Positions 48,016 to 59,199 of a DNA stretch of 64,000 nt are shown piece by piece. The position numbers and the translations under genes are program-made. The stretch comes from Gambelia wislizenii (taxonomy: Eukaryota; Chordata; Lepidosauria; Squamata; Crotaphytidae): contig JAUMIR010000002.1 of NCBI GenBank assembly GCA_030847615.1, positions 111,112,309-111,176,308 on the forward strand, written 5' to 3'. The notes beneath the pieces were generated by a model that was not told where the DNA came from, did not search any database, and worked only from the letters and a program-made list of their open reading frames with translations. Each line of letters starts with the position of its first letter. The first letter of the stretch is position 1.

Positions 48016-48500
48016 AAAATTTTATTTATTGATTTGATTTTGATCCCACCTTACTCCCAGCATGGACCTGAGGTGGCTTACAAAATGAAACAATTTAAAA
48101 CACATTTAAGATTTAGTAAAGAGGATAAAAATAACACATCATTTAAAAAAAATCCTTCTGCCATTGACAGTTAGGGTTGCCTGGATAAAAAGGTCTTTGC
48201 CTACTGGTGAAAAAAGAACAGAGAAGGGCTAGCCAAGTCTTCCATGGGAGGGAATGCCAAAGCCTGGGAAACATGTACTGAGAAGGTCTCTCCTGTGTCC
48301 TTGCTAAATGTGCCTCTGATGGTTGTGAGACCAAAGGAAACATCTTAAAACTTGGGCAGGCTCATGTTGACAGTCTTGGATGGAGTCATGTGTTCACTGT
48401 AACCAGCCCTGTTCAGTCTGACCACAGCATTTTGGACCTGCTGGATTTTGCCCTTGCTCAACAATGCTTCATCTCAAAACCTGCTTTCAATTCCATCCTT
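48016..48500 (-). mobile_element. L2-like LINE fragment, worn
   Basis: TTTTATTTATTGATTTGATT followed by TGATCCCACCTTACTCCC is the minus-strand 3' end. It then runs through AAGGTCTCTCCTGTGTCCTT-type text related to 13907-14345. No intact frame. A separate plus-strand L2-like tail (AAGGCAGGGTATAAATAAAA) lies at 48595-48655. Confidence 0.6.
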
Positions 48501-48732
48501 TAGCTCTAAGTCATTTGTAGCAGTAATAACTTTGAGAAACTGTAAAGTTTCTTTTTCATATTATTCAGTAACTATACTTAGTAGCTACAAATATTTTGAA
48601 GCAGCTGTAAGTGCCGGGAGAAAGGCAGGGTATAAATAAAAAATAAATAAATAAGTTGACCATGGTAACTCTGTTCTTAGAAATTCAATACAACTAACTG
48701 AGCCTGAAAGTAACAGCTAGTATGATCTAAAT

Positions 48733-49085
48733 CAGTGGCTCTTAACCTCCTCTCTACCAGGGACTCCCATTAAATGTCTTTTGTTCCTGTGGACCCCCAA
48801 GACTTAACTCAAGATTTAAAACTATAATAATAATAACAACAACAATACCTGATAATCATAATAATAATATAATTACACCATCCATTATATCCCTCCTGCT
48901 TCTTCCTGCAAGTTTGTGGCTGGAGTGGATGAATGGCAAGGCACAGGCCAAGCCAGCCAGCCTTTGCCTTGGCTCCTGTCACATGGCTGCTTAACTGAGG
49001 GGAGAAGGTGGGCCAAGCAGCTTTCAAGCCTTCACGGCCCCACTGTGAGGATATCACAGTTCCCCCGGGGGCCAGTGAGCCACTG
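48733..49085. mobile_element. hAT-type MITE with 8-base target duplication
   Basis: The left end CAGTGGCTCTTAACCTCC and right end GCCAGTGAGCCACTG are short inverted repeats. ATCTAAAT is duplicated exactly at 48725-48732 and 49086-49093. Eight-base duplications and CAGTGG ends are hAT hallmarks. There is no transposase. The right half matches 55905-56081. Confidence 0.88.
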
Positions 49086-49235
49086 ATCTAAATTGCAAAT
49101 CTGGACTTTTTAAAAATGTAGATCAAGTTTGTGATCTCTTTCCTAGACTCTGGTTAATGCAGGCTTCAGCATCATTTTTTAATAATCAAATACAACTTTT
49201 TTATGTATTTGCCCAGGTTAATTTTACTATCCTAA

Positions 49236-49330
49236 CTGTCTTTTACTATCAAATAATTTGTAATTTACTATCAAATGATAGTATCAAATAATTTTACTAT
49301 CAAATAATTTGTAATTTACTATCAAATGAT
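49236..49330. repeat. Small AT-rich tandem repeat
   Basis: The phrase ACTATCAAATAATTTGTAAT appears twice, with the shorter word TATCAAAT repeated around it, about 2 copies of a 40-60-base unit. Confidence 0.7.
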
Positions 49331-50280
49331 TGACGGGAGCAATGCCAGGAAAAATCTTTGCAAGTTACAAGGCAAAACATATCAGGCACGAGGAACTTCT
49401 GGGTGTTATTTGAGTATAGTTCCCCTTATCTCTGACTACTGGCCATGCTTGTTTGAGCTGATAGCAGTCAGGATTCTACTAACTTCTAGAGGGCTGCAGG
49501 TTCAGTGATTTTTTTCTAGAAGAATAGAATTTTATTACTGTTCCAACACATGTGGATGAAATTAGCCTTAGGTAGGTAGCATTCCCAGCTAGTGACACTA
49601 TCTTTTTATAAGTCTTCTGTAAGATGAGCAGTTAAATGCCACCTATTAATAATTGTGTTATGTTCCTTAACCATGGTATATATTACAGAAATAAGAACAA
49701 TTATAAAAGCTCTCAACCACAAATGTTCAGGGTTTATGGTGCCATTTTAACATGGTTGCCATGGAAGACCTCTCTAGCATCAGAAAAGCACTGGATCATT
49801 TTCAATCATATTGGCTTCACTCTAATTTTGTACAGAACCGGGAGTTCCTGGAAAATCAATACTGATCAGCTCCCACAGCCTTAATGTGACACTCAGTTTA
49901 GAGCATGCAAGTCAAGAGTACTTCTGATATAATATACTTTCAGTGTAATGAACAGCCTGCACAGAGAAAAACACATTTCTTTTAACAACTGTGCTGTATT
50001 CACTGTAAATTAAAATTGTACCTGCAAGGCCCCCAAACATCCCTAGCCTCATTTTGTTATGAAAACAATTTTCAGCTACTTCAGAACTTTCACTTTTTGT
50101 GTAGATGTCATCATAGCTGTGTCTGGAGAAAGGCATAATTTCTGTGTCATATTCATTCTGACAGCTATATCTCCACAGTGTCAAACCTTTTTCTTTTGCC
50201 CAGCCAACATTTCCTTTATCTATCTCGCCTTTCTATGTCTTACCCCTTTGAAGATGTCTCATCATGATTTTGACATAATA
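49331..50280. other. Intron 7 sequence, unassigned
   Basis: No gene or transposon seen up to the Tigger-like element at 50281. Confidence 0.5.
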
Positions 50281-50590
50281 CAGTTGTCCCTCCACATTTG
50301 CGGGGGTTAGGGCCGCAAAACCCCCACGAATGTGAAAAAAAAATGAATAAAAAATAGGTCCCGCAAACCCCCCCCCAGCCATCCCAGAAGCAGTGAGGGG
50401 GCTTTAGAAGCCCCGTCGCTGCCTATCTCCTCCCCCCCCACCATCCCAGAAGCAGCGAGGGGGCTTTAGAAGCCCCGTCGCCGCTTCTCTCCTCTGTCGC
50501 GGCTTTTGGGAGGGTGGGGGGAGGCTCTCCCAAAAACCGTGAATATTCAAAACCGCGAATGTTAAAGCCACGAATGTGGAGGGGCAACTG
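50281..50590. mobile_element. GC-rich Tigger-like element E (two 62-base hairpin units)
   Basis: TA-flanked (50279-50280, 50591-50592). Ends are CAGTTGTCCCTCCACATTTG and the reverse of CGAATGTGGAGGGGCAACTG. Inside are two units 62 bases apart (ATCCCAGAAGCAG at 50381 and 50443). Each has GCAGCGAGGGGGCTT paired with AAGCCCCGTCGCTGC-type text. It is the smallest member with an array. Confidence 0.88.
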
Positions 50591-51716
50591 TATAGCTTAT
50601 TAATTGACAAATCTCTTGGACTCACTTCCCACAGTCCTCGGCCCTGTCTTTCTCCACTTCTTCTCCAACTTCTGATTACCTACAGATTTAATACATTCCC
50701 TTTACTATCAGTGTCTAATGGGCTTCAGAAGCTCACGGTTGTAATCATCTTATTCGATGCAGTTCTTGACACAGGAGGAGTCTGTGGAATAATTATTCTG
50801 TCATGTAGAGATCCAGTGCACCCAGTTGCCTCTGTCTGATGTTTGTTTGTATGTTTGTTTGTTTGACTTACTTAGTTTGTTATCTGGTTAGAGAGAGAAA
50901 AATTACCTCTATCAATTGCTTTGATCAGGCTATTTCTATTTATATAATTGTTCTTGTTCTTTCTTGTTCTGTTTACATTAAAAAAAAGTATTGTTCTCTT
51001 CTCATGTCTTCTGTAACCATTTGCACTCTGGCCTTGTTTTCAATTTAAAACTTTTAAGTTTCTCAATGGTTTGGCTTTTCCTTATCTGTTGTCATTGATC
51101 CAGATCAAACTCTTTTTTTTTCTTTTGATAAGCCAAAGATTTCATTTCCCTTTTTAATCTTTGTGCCTGTGGTGATCCTCCCGCACATGCAGCTACTCTT
51201 CTTCTTCCCTCATTTCTCAAGAACTGTTTCTCTGTTTTTAAACTGTTTGTGCCTGTTAGATTTCTTTTCCTTTTCTACTCATCGAAGACTCTTCTTTTAA
51301 GGTTTAGTTGAATTTTTAAAGCCCCTTACCTGTCCTTTATATCTTCTTGTGAGTGAGTATCTGGAGCAAATGGCTGTTTGAACTAATTCCATTCTTGTTT
51401 GGTTTTGAAAATAAAAGTGCATATTAACTGCTTTATAAAAGATACCTAGGATTCAAAGAACTGGACTTGACAACATTCTTTTGAAAGTGGAATAACTTTC
51501 CAAAAGCTGTTTATGATTGTGCCATGGAAGTCAGCTCATCAGTAAGAAAGGAAACTTCCACTGGGCATCCCTAAGTCTTTGGACACTCTTAATATAGTAC
51601 TGTTTGATCGTAGCCAATAATTTTTAAAAAAATTGTCACCGTAGTTTGATTCCCTGGAACGAAGACCATCTTGCTGATGATACTCAGTTATCTGATTAAT
51701 TTTCCTTTTCTTGCAG
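50591..51716. other. End of intron 7, unassigned
   Basis: TTGT-rich intron sequence, no element identified. A normal polypyrimidine tract precedes exon 8. Confidence 0.5.
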
Positions 51717-51867
51717 GTGTTTGATGATAAATATTTCATGATACAAATTGATGATTTGCGACCAGAACATACCACTATCCGATCTTATATCTGTCATTTC
51801 AACAGTCCTGGTATTTTCCCTGTGCAGTGGAGTTTAAAGAATGGTTTGCATCTCAACCCTCCACCTG
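51717..51867 (+). CDS. SFMBT1: SFMBT1 coding exon 8 (second half of MBT repeat 3)
   Basis: Encodes residues 301-351: VFDDKYFMIQIDDLRPE, then ICHFNSPGIFPVQWSLKNG, ending in PPP. The usual GWC of the MBT signature is QWS here. The acceptor is a strong TTTTCTTGCAG. The donor, CCTG|GTTTGT, is weak at positions +3 and +4 but is the only site that keeps phase with exon 9 (GYPGQDF). The preceding intron holds a GC-rich Tigger-like element at 50281-50590. Confidence 0.93.
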
Positions 51868-52247
51868 GTTTGTATATGTAGTCTCTGTTCTCTTATCAAC
51901 AGTGCTCTAGATAAACATTGTCTTTTTATACCTGAAAATACTGTGTTGCACAAGCTAGAACTGTGTATTTTTGTGTTACACTGCTGATGTTTGGCCAGTT
52001 TAGTAGTATAATAATATGAGAACACATTCTTCACATGTAACTATACAAATGACTGTAAACTATAAAATATTCTGAAAACCTTATTTGAAAATGAATGCAT
52101 TATGGTTTCTTTAAGAACAGTTCATGTAACAGACAAGCTTACAATTAAAGAAACCAGTTTGGGTTAGTAGAAGATTGGACCAGGATTGGCTAAAATCACA
52201 CAAACTTCTGAAGCTCATAATCACAGTCTTAGCCTAATGTACATATC

Positions 52248-53492
52248 ATAGAATCATAGAATTGCAGAGTTGGAAGAGACCACGAGGGCCATCCAGTCCA
52301 ACCCCCTGCCACGCAGGAAATCTTGATCAAAGCATCCCTGACAGATGGCAATCCAGCCCCTGTTTAAAGACCTCCAAGGAAGGAGACTCCACCACGCTCC
52401 GAGGGAGTGTGTTCCACTGCCGAACAGCTCTTACTGTCAAAAAGTTCCTCCTAATGTTGAGGTGGAATCTCTGTTCCTGGAGCTTGCATCCATCGCTCTG
52501 TGTTCCAATCTCTGGAGCAGCAGAAAACAAGCCTGCTCCATCCTCAACGTGACACCCCTTCAAATACTTAAACAGGGCTATTATATTGCCTCTTAACCGT
52601 CTTTTTTTCAGGCTAAACATACCCAGCTCCCTAAGTCTCTTTCATAAGGCATGGTTTCCAGACCTTTCACCATTTTAGTTGCCCTTCTCTGGACATGCTC
52701 TAATTTGTCAATATCTTTTTTTGAATTGTGGTGCCCAGAACTGGACACAGTATTCTAGGTGAGGTCTGACCAAGGCAGAATAGAGTGGCACTATTACTTC
52801 CCTTGATCTAGACACTATACTTCTATTGATACAGCCCAAAATCGCATCGGCCTTTTTAGCTGCCACATCACACTGTTGACTCCTGTTCAACTAGTGGTCT
52901 ACTAGGACTCCTAGATCCCTTTCGCACATAGTCTCATTCAGCCAGGTCTCTCCCATCCTATATCTATGCATTTCATTTTTCCGCCCTAAGTGCAGTACTT
53001 TACATTTCTCTGTATTGGATTTCATTTTGTTAGCTTTGGCCCAGCTCTCCAGTCTATCCAGGTCATTCTGAATTTTGATCCTGTCCTCTAGGGTATTAGC
53101 TACTTCTCCTAATTTGGTTTCATCTGCAAATTTGATAAGTATGCTCCTAATTCCCTCATCCAAGTCATTGATAAAGATGTTGAATAGCACTGGGCCCAGG
53201 ACAGAACCCTGTGGCACCCCACTGGTCACAGCTTTCCAAGACGAAGAGGAGCCACTGCTGAGCACCCTTTGGGTTCGACCGGTCAACCAATTACAAATCC
53301 ATTTAACAGTTAACTTGTCTAGCCCACATTTTACAAGCTTGTTTGCAAGAATGTCATGGGGAACCTTGTCAAAGGCTTTACTGAAATCAAGATAGCCGAT
53401 GTCCACAGCATTCCCTTCATCTACCAAGCTGGTAACTTTATCAAAAAAAAAGAGATCAGATTAGTCTGGCATGACTTGTTTCTCTGAAACCC
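52248..53492 (-). mobile_element. CR1 LINE, minus-strand copy
   Basis: Starts CATAGAATCATAGAATTGCA (reverse 3' end). Minus-strand reverse transcriptase is well kept from 53427 to 52891: DIGYLDFSKAFDKVPHD, GVPQGSVLGPVLFNIFIND, but FADET where FADD is expected. A one-base shift near 52890 is followed by [20 protein letters not shown] and the CR1 C-terminus. It lies in SFMBT1 intron 8. Confidence 0.93.
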
Positions 53493-53625
53493 ATGCTATT
53501 ACCAGAGGATGGTAATAAGGATAACTTGGGTTTGGGGCCATGAATGCTACTCTGGCCTTTTTGTAGAAAGAGTGTGATTTAAAATGCAGTAATAAACAAG
53601 ATTTGCTTTTCTTGTTCATTCTTAG

Positions 53626-53708
53626 GTTATCCTGGACAAGACTTTGATTGGGCAGACTATCTCAAGCAGCGTGGAGCTGAAGCTGCTCCCCAAAGCTGTT
53701 TTCCCTCA
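53626..53708 (+). CDS. SFMBT1: SFMBT1 coding exon 9 (arm of MBT repeat 4)
   Basis: Encodes residues 351-378, [15 protein letters not shown] and then [12 protein letters not shown]. The FDWADYLKQ segment is the arm of MBT repeat 4, parallel to FNWDEYLED of exon 2. The acceptor is TTCATTCTTAG and the donor TCA|GTGAGT. The intron before it contains a CR1 that ends about 130 bases upstream of this exon. Confidence 0.94.
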
Positions 53709-54343
53709 GTGAGTATTCACAATGTAATGTGTTCATTCATTGGTGCATATTTTATTGACAAAGCATATTATCAACAACACATAAATAAAACAAAGAATTA
53801 GAACATTATTTTTTTTTAATGACATGATTTCACAACATACTACAAAGTCTAACCCTACAGATGGGCAAGTCCTGCTAATTCCATAGAAATCCCAGTGATT
53901 CTGGAAATGTTGTTCCTGAGCAAAAATCCCATCAATTCATATTCCCAGTAGAACTGTGTTGCCACCAGCCTTTTGAAAGTGCAGCTCTGCTAGTGATTAA
54001 GCTATGTGCTCCCTTCATATTATATTTCCCAGCAGAACTGTAAGAACTTCAGCAGTGGCAGTGACTTGGTGGGTACACAGACAGCCAGAAGAACCTTTGT
54101 TGCCCACATAGTTTTATGGCATTCAGTATTTGGCTTCTTCTACCCTCCTTTGCATTTTGTTTCTCCAGTCACAAACTGCGGATAGACCTGTGCCTTGCTT
54201 CTACCTCATAGGTTGCAAGGGGAGTTTCACAAGGTTGAGAGGTGGAGGAATCCTGCACCTAAAAAGCTAGCCTACTTGAGCGAAGGCTAGCCTGGAGTCC
54301 TTCTCCTTGGCATATAGTTGTTAAGGTTCAGGGATTTATAATA

Positions 54344-55492
54344 CTTGATGATGATGATGATTGATGATGATGATGATGATGATAATAATAATAAAATTTA
54401 TTTGTATCCAGCCCCTCTAAAAAATGCAATCGGAGCGGCTTACAGCGTTTAAAATATACATACAAAACCCTCCATCCCACCCACCCTTAAAATACAATTA
54501 AATCATTAAACATTTAAAAAATACTTAATAAATACTAAAAAACAACACAATAAAATAGCTGGATAGGGATCAGACTAATAAGATTTTTTTTCCTGATGGC
54601 TGGGTATCTATTCAGGAAAGGCCTGCTGGAAGAGATCTGTCTTAAGAGCTTTTTTAAAGCTATTCAGGGTGGTAATGTGATGGATCTCGTCCGGCACGCC
54701 GTTCCATAATCTGGGAGCAATAGCCAAAAAGGTCCTCTGGGAGGTCGTGGAAAGCCTAGTTTTTAAAGGTTGCAGCAGATTCCTCCCAGAGGAGCTGAGT
54801 GCACAGGGAGGATTATATGGAAGGAGGTGGTCCCAAAGATAGGTTGGACCCAAGCCATTTAGGGCTTTAAAGGTGATAAGCAACACCTTGTACTGGGCCC
54901 GGAAACTAATGGGCAGCCAGTGGAGTGATCTTAAGATCGGTGTTATATGGTCTCTTCTAGATGTACCCGAGACCAATCTGATTGCCATATTCTGTACTAG
55001 TTGAAGTTTCCGGACCAAGCACGAGGGTAGCCCCATGTAGAGTGCATTACAGAAATCAAGATGGGAGGTTACCAGAGCATATACCATGGTCTCAAGGTCC
55101 CCAACTTCCAGGAAAGGGCGTAGCTGGCAGATCAGCCGAAGCTAATAACAGGCGCTCCTGACCGTCGCATTTACCTGATTTGTCATCTGGAGCGACAAAT
55201 CCAGGAGTACCCCCAAACTGCAAACACAGTCCCTGGAGGAGAGTATGTTTCCATTCAGGACTGGAGGTTGTATACTAATATCTGGGTTCGGAGCTGCTAC
55301 CATGAGAACCTCCGTTTTGTCTGGATTCAGCTTCAGTTTGTTTTCCCTCAACCAGTCCATTGCTGCCCTAAGACAATCATTGAGAGAAGAGACACCATCT
55401 GAAGTCAGAGCCGAAGACCGAGACATGGAGAAATATATCTGGGTGTCATCAGCAACCCTGCCCCATGCCTCCAGATGATCTCTCCCAGCAGC

Positions 55493-55534
<42 letters not shown>

Positions 55535-55900
55535 AGCATCGGGGACAGGACGGCACCTTGTGGGATGCCACAATTAAATACTTTCCTTGCAGAGCAACTG
55601 TCCCTGAGCATCACCTCTGGAATCTACTCGAGAGGAAGGAGCGGAACCACCACAATGCAGTGCCTCCGATTCCTAACCTTCTCAGGCGATCCAAGAAGAT
55701 GTCATGATCTATTGTATCAAAAGCCGCTGAGAGATCCAGTAACACCAACAGGGTCACGTTACCTCTGTCGATGTTCAAACCAAGGTCATCAGCTAAGGCA
55801 ACCATGGCCATCTGAACTCCAAATCCCATCCTAAAGCCAGTTTGAAATGGATCTAGATAATCAGTTTCTTCCAAGAGGCACTGGAGGGGGAGAGGCTTTT
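54344..55900 (-). mobile_element. L2-like LINE, minus strand
   Basis: A 3' tail of (GAT/AAT)n at 54344-54392 is followed by TTTATTTGTATCCAGCCCCT. Minus-strand reverse transcriptase is readable in three pieces: LLDLSAAFDTIDHDIFL (55611-55955 frame), DDTQIYFSMS with SLNDCLRAAMDWLRENKLKL (55142-55573), and ALVTSHLDFCNALYMGLPS to LFQQAFPE (54608-55087). A (TA)n run has grown inside the reverse transcriptase region (55494-55530). Non-functional. Confidence 0.88.
55494..55530. repeat. (TA)n microsatellite inside L2 coding region
   Basis: About 18 TA dinucleotides replace a short part of the L2 reverse transcriptase between the codons for AVLSPMLF and the DDT motif region. It keeps a frame open by chance as alternating Tyr-Ile. 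Confidence 0.9.
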
Positions 55901-55904
55901 CTTT

Positions 55905-56081
55905 TGCTTCTTCCTGCAATTTTATACCTGTAGTGAATGGCATTGCACAGGCCAAGCCAGCCTAGGCCTTGGCTCCTGTCATGTGGCTGCTCCACTGCAG
56001 GGAGGAGGTGAGCCAAACAGTCTCCAGGCCTTCACAGACCCCTGGGGGTCCCCAGACCACAGGTGAAGAGCCACTGATCTA
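55905..56081. mobile_element. hAT-type MITE, right part only
   Basis: CAGGCCAAGCCAGCC, TTGGCTCCTGTCATGTGGCT and the end GAGCCACTGATCTA match the right half of 48733-49085. The left end is missing at the junction with the L2. Confidence 0.75.
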
Positions 56082-56675
56082 GAGGATTCTCTTACCTTTA
56101 GGAGCAGATTTTTCTAACATTCTGTGGTAAAAAGAGCAAGGCATGGCATATACTATATGTTGAAAATGTTTTTGATCCTGTCCCAGGGCATGAAGGAGAA
56201 CATCATACAAGCCTCACTTGTAAAGTTTATCTTGCTGAGTCTTTATGAGAACCAAGCCTTCCTCTGTACATAACGAAGTTTCTAAGTGTGCCTATCATAT
56301 CCTTTATTTCTGTTTTATTTAAAGCCTAGATCAGCTTATATACAATTAGTATAACCAAGATAGTTCCTGCCCATAGATATATAATGGGGAAAAACTAACC
56401 AAAAGGACAAGGGTATGGGGAGGAAAGGGGAGGGAAGGTAAACAAAGTAGTACTTCAGCAGAGTTTTGGGGAATGGCGCTGTTTCCTTTCTCCTTTCTTT
56501 CTGCTGCTGCCTGTTGGTATGGCTAGCAGTGGTAAAAGTTGAAGAAGGAATCAGTCTTGATTTCAAATATTTCAAGTATTTCGGTTTGAAACAGAATATC
56601 TCACATATTCTGCTGCAAATGCATCCAGGTGTTTTTAATATTTGTGTGATTGGTGAATTAATATTCTTACAATGA
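56082..56675. other. Intron 9 sequence, unassigned
   Basis: No element or conserved coding sequence recognised. Confidence 0.5.
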
Positions 56676-56890
56676 TAGCAATAGCATTTATGTTTCTATA
56701 CTGCTTATCAGTGAAAAGAACTCCATAAGCAGTTTACAATGTATTAGCTAATTGCCCCCAACAAGCTGGGTACTCATTTACTGACCTACTCAGATGGAAG
56801 GCTGAGTCAGCCTTGGAGCCCTGTAATATTGAACTCCTTACCTTGTGGCTGCAGTTCCAGCATTTAACCACTGCGCCACCAGGTCTCCTT
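56676..56890 (-). mobile_element. tRNA-derived CORE-type SINE
   Basis: The minus strand starts GGAGACCTGGTGGCGCAGTG, with a polymerase III A box (TGGCGCAGTGG) and a B-box-like GAGTTCAATATT about 40 bases on. It ends in TATAGAAACATAAATGCTAT. It shares AGCTAATTGCCCCC with 14375-14530. Confidence 0.75.
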
Positions 56891-57095
56891 AATGATCTAA
56901 AAGAGGCTTCATTTGCTGATTCCATGTTGTTCTGAACTGATCATTTGAGTCCTTGCTGGATTCTCCTAAGCATCTCTTTTAGCACTAGTATATTAAGCAT
57001 GTTCTGAGTAATTTTCCCACTGGCATTTCAGTTTAATGCTCTTTAAAATTCACTTTCCACTTAAATGTGCATCTTGTATTTGCTTTTTCTTTAAG

Positions 57096-57222
57096 CTAAA
57101 TTCTGACCATGGTTTTAAGGAAAACATGAAACTTGAGGCTGTAAATCCAGAAGATCCAGAAGAAATTTGTGTCGCTACTGTTACAAAGGTGAAGGATTCC
57201 TATCTCTGGCTACAGCTGGAAA
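57096..57222 (+). CDS. SFMBT1: SFMBT1 coding exon 10 (first half of MBT repeat 4)
   Basis: Encodes residues 379-421: [36 protein letters not shown]. The acceptor is TTCTTTAAG and the donor GAAA|GTAAGT. The codon split across the junction reads AGC (serine), where I remember glycine in mammalian SFMBT1 (LEGSK); a one-residue change at a loop is plausible. From family knowledge, MBT4 is the repeat with the functional methyl-lysine pocket in Drosophila Sfmbt. Confidence 0.94.
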
Positions 57223-57554
57223 GTAAGTTGTCTTTTGGAAGACAGAGGTTTTGCATTTGGATTGCTTTCTCTGATTGAAATGTTAACACCATTTTTTTTC
57301 TGTGTGTCATAAATCATCACCAGTGGGCTGTGTCTCCTGTTGCCACTCCTGCTTAAGCCAATATAAAACACAATCAAAGGATTATATCCTGCAGAAGTCC
57401 TATATGGGAAGCCTCTCTTGTTACATAGAGCTGATTGAAATGTGGCACACAGACATATACATGGCTTAATAAATTGTATGTGGTGGACTGTGTCTGGTCA
57501 AAAACCAACAGTAGAATTGTGTGTCCTATAAGATGTTGCTTTTTATTTTAACAG

Positions 57555-57668
57555 GCTCTAAAATGCCAGTTCCTGAATGCATAGTGAGTGTGGAATCCAT
57601 GAATATATTTCCAGTAGGTTGGTGTGAAACTAATGGATACCAGCTCAGACCTCCTCGTAGAGCAGTAG
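57555..57668 (+). CDS. SFMBT1: SFMBT1 coding exon 11 (second half of MBT repeat 4)
   Basis: Encodes residues 421-459: SKMPVPECIVSVESMNIFPV, then GWCETNGYQLRPPRRAV. The complete GWCETNG signature is kept, as expected for the ligand-binding repeat. The acceptor is TTTTAACAG and the donor GTAG|GTATGA, chosen over nearby GT sites because it alone gives phase 1 for exon 12. The frame runs on for about 65 open codons into the intron, which is chance. Confidence 0.93.
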
Positions 57669-58189
57669 GTATGAATAATATGATTACTATAATGGAAGAT
57701 GGAATATTCTGTAGAACTGAACAGGTTGTAGTACTTCAGATTATTTTATTTGTATTTGTCACACATCATAAAAAGCGCGCTCTGTATTGGGAAGTAACAC
57801 ATGAGCAATTTCCAAGAGACGAAAGGGTGTTGAAGGTGGTAGGATATCTTGAATTAATACTGTCCTAGTCTAGAACTTTCTAGTCTATCACTTTCTATGA
57901 TAGTAAATTAAATCATCGGGATCCATGCATGCCAGGTTGGCATTATGTGAGCAGCATGTAAGCATCTGCATGTAGGTACTAGGATTATAGCACATTCTAA
58001 GAGCTAAATTGGAGAAATACATATTCAAGAAGAATGAGACCCTCTGTCACTAAGGCTTGAAAATTCAGAGTTCATTTTGTTTTTATTTTGTTCTTTGTTC
58101 AGCTGCTCATAAAGTTTACAAGTTGTGTGTTCTCAAAGGACAGCTTTTAAAGCGGTTGGTTCTTCAATATATTTCATTTTGGTTTACAG

Positions 58190-58232
58190 TGACCAAAGAA
58201 AAGAAAATTGCAGTAGTCCAGCCAGAGAAACA
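58190..58232 (+). CDS. SFMBT1: SFMBT1 coding exon 12 (43-base linker micro-exon)
   Basis: A 43-base exon with acceptor GGTTTACAG and donor CA|GTAAGT. Encodes TKEKKIAVVQPEK plus split codons on both sides (residues 459-473). The segment KIAVVQPEKQ is strongly conserved in SFMBT1 after MBT4. It was identified by homology and by matching phases, and is too short to be seen as an open frame on its own. Confidence 0.9.
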
Positions 58233-58693
58233 GTAAGTATTAGACTTATTGCTCACACTAAAAATGGCTTGTTTTTGAGAGCTTTGATTGCTGTGAAAGT
58301 TAGATCATAGTTTGGATGCTGAGATTAACAACATATTACTTAAGAATGTTTAAATAGTGGTAATATCTTTCTCACTATAGTAGGAAGATTAGCAGACTGT
58401 TCTGTATATCACTTTCCTGTTTTATTGGCCTGTGGTATAAAAGACATTTATGTATTGTTGAGACACAACAAAATGTGCACATGACAGAAAAGTAACACAC
58501 AAAGTAGCCTGAAGTCCTGCTGACACCAGGCCTTTGTAATTCAAAACCCTGCCTCTGCGAATCATTGATTGGCTGGCGTTCAGTTGCTGTGAATGTGGAC
58601 AGCACCTGCCACAGTCTGTTGCTCAGCTAGGGAGAGTAGGATCTGCAAGCTTCTCTGGGTGAGCTCAGACATAATAGAAAATCTTAGTATCCT

Positions 58694-59195
58694 TGAATCA
58701 TAGAGTTGGAAGAGACCACAAGGGCCATGCAGTTCAACCCCCAGCTATGCAGGAATACACAATCCAATCATTCCCGACAGATGGCATCCAGCCTCTGTTT
58801 AAAAACCTCCAAAGAAAGAGACTCCATCATGCTCCAAGGCAGTGCATTCCACCGCCGAACAGCTCTTACTGTCAGGAAGTTCTTCCTAATATTTCAGTGG
58901 AATCGCTTTTCCTGTAGTTTGAACCCATTGCTCTGTGTTCTTGTCTCTGGAGCAGCAGAAAACAAGCTTGCTCCATCCTCAGTATGACATCCCTTCAGAT
59001 ATTTAAACATGGCTATCATGTCACCTCTCAACCTCTTCTCCAAACCAAACATGTCCAGCTCCCTAAGCCGCTCCTCATAGGGCATAGTTTCCAGTCCTCC
59101 CACCATCCTGGTAGCCTGCCCTCTTCCAGACATACTCCAGCTTCTCAATATCCTTCCTGAATTGTAGTGCCCAGAACTGGACACAGTATTCAAGA
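58694..59195 (-). mobile_element. CR1 LINE 3' fragment
   Basis: Starts TTGAATCATAGAGTTGGAAG. The minus strand retains MPYEERLRELDMFGLEKRLR and SLFSAAPETRTQSNG. It is more diverged than the copies at 19808 and 52248. It lies in SFMBT1 intron 12. Confidence 0.88.
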
Positions 59196-59199
59196 ACAA

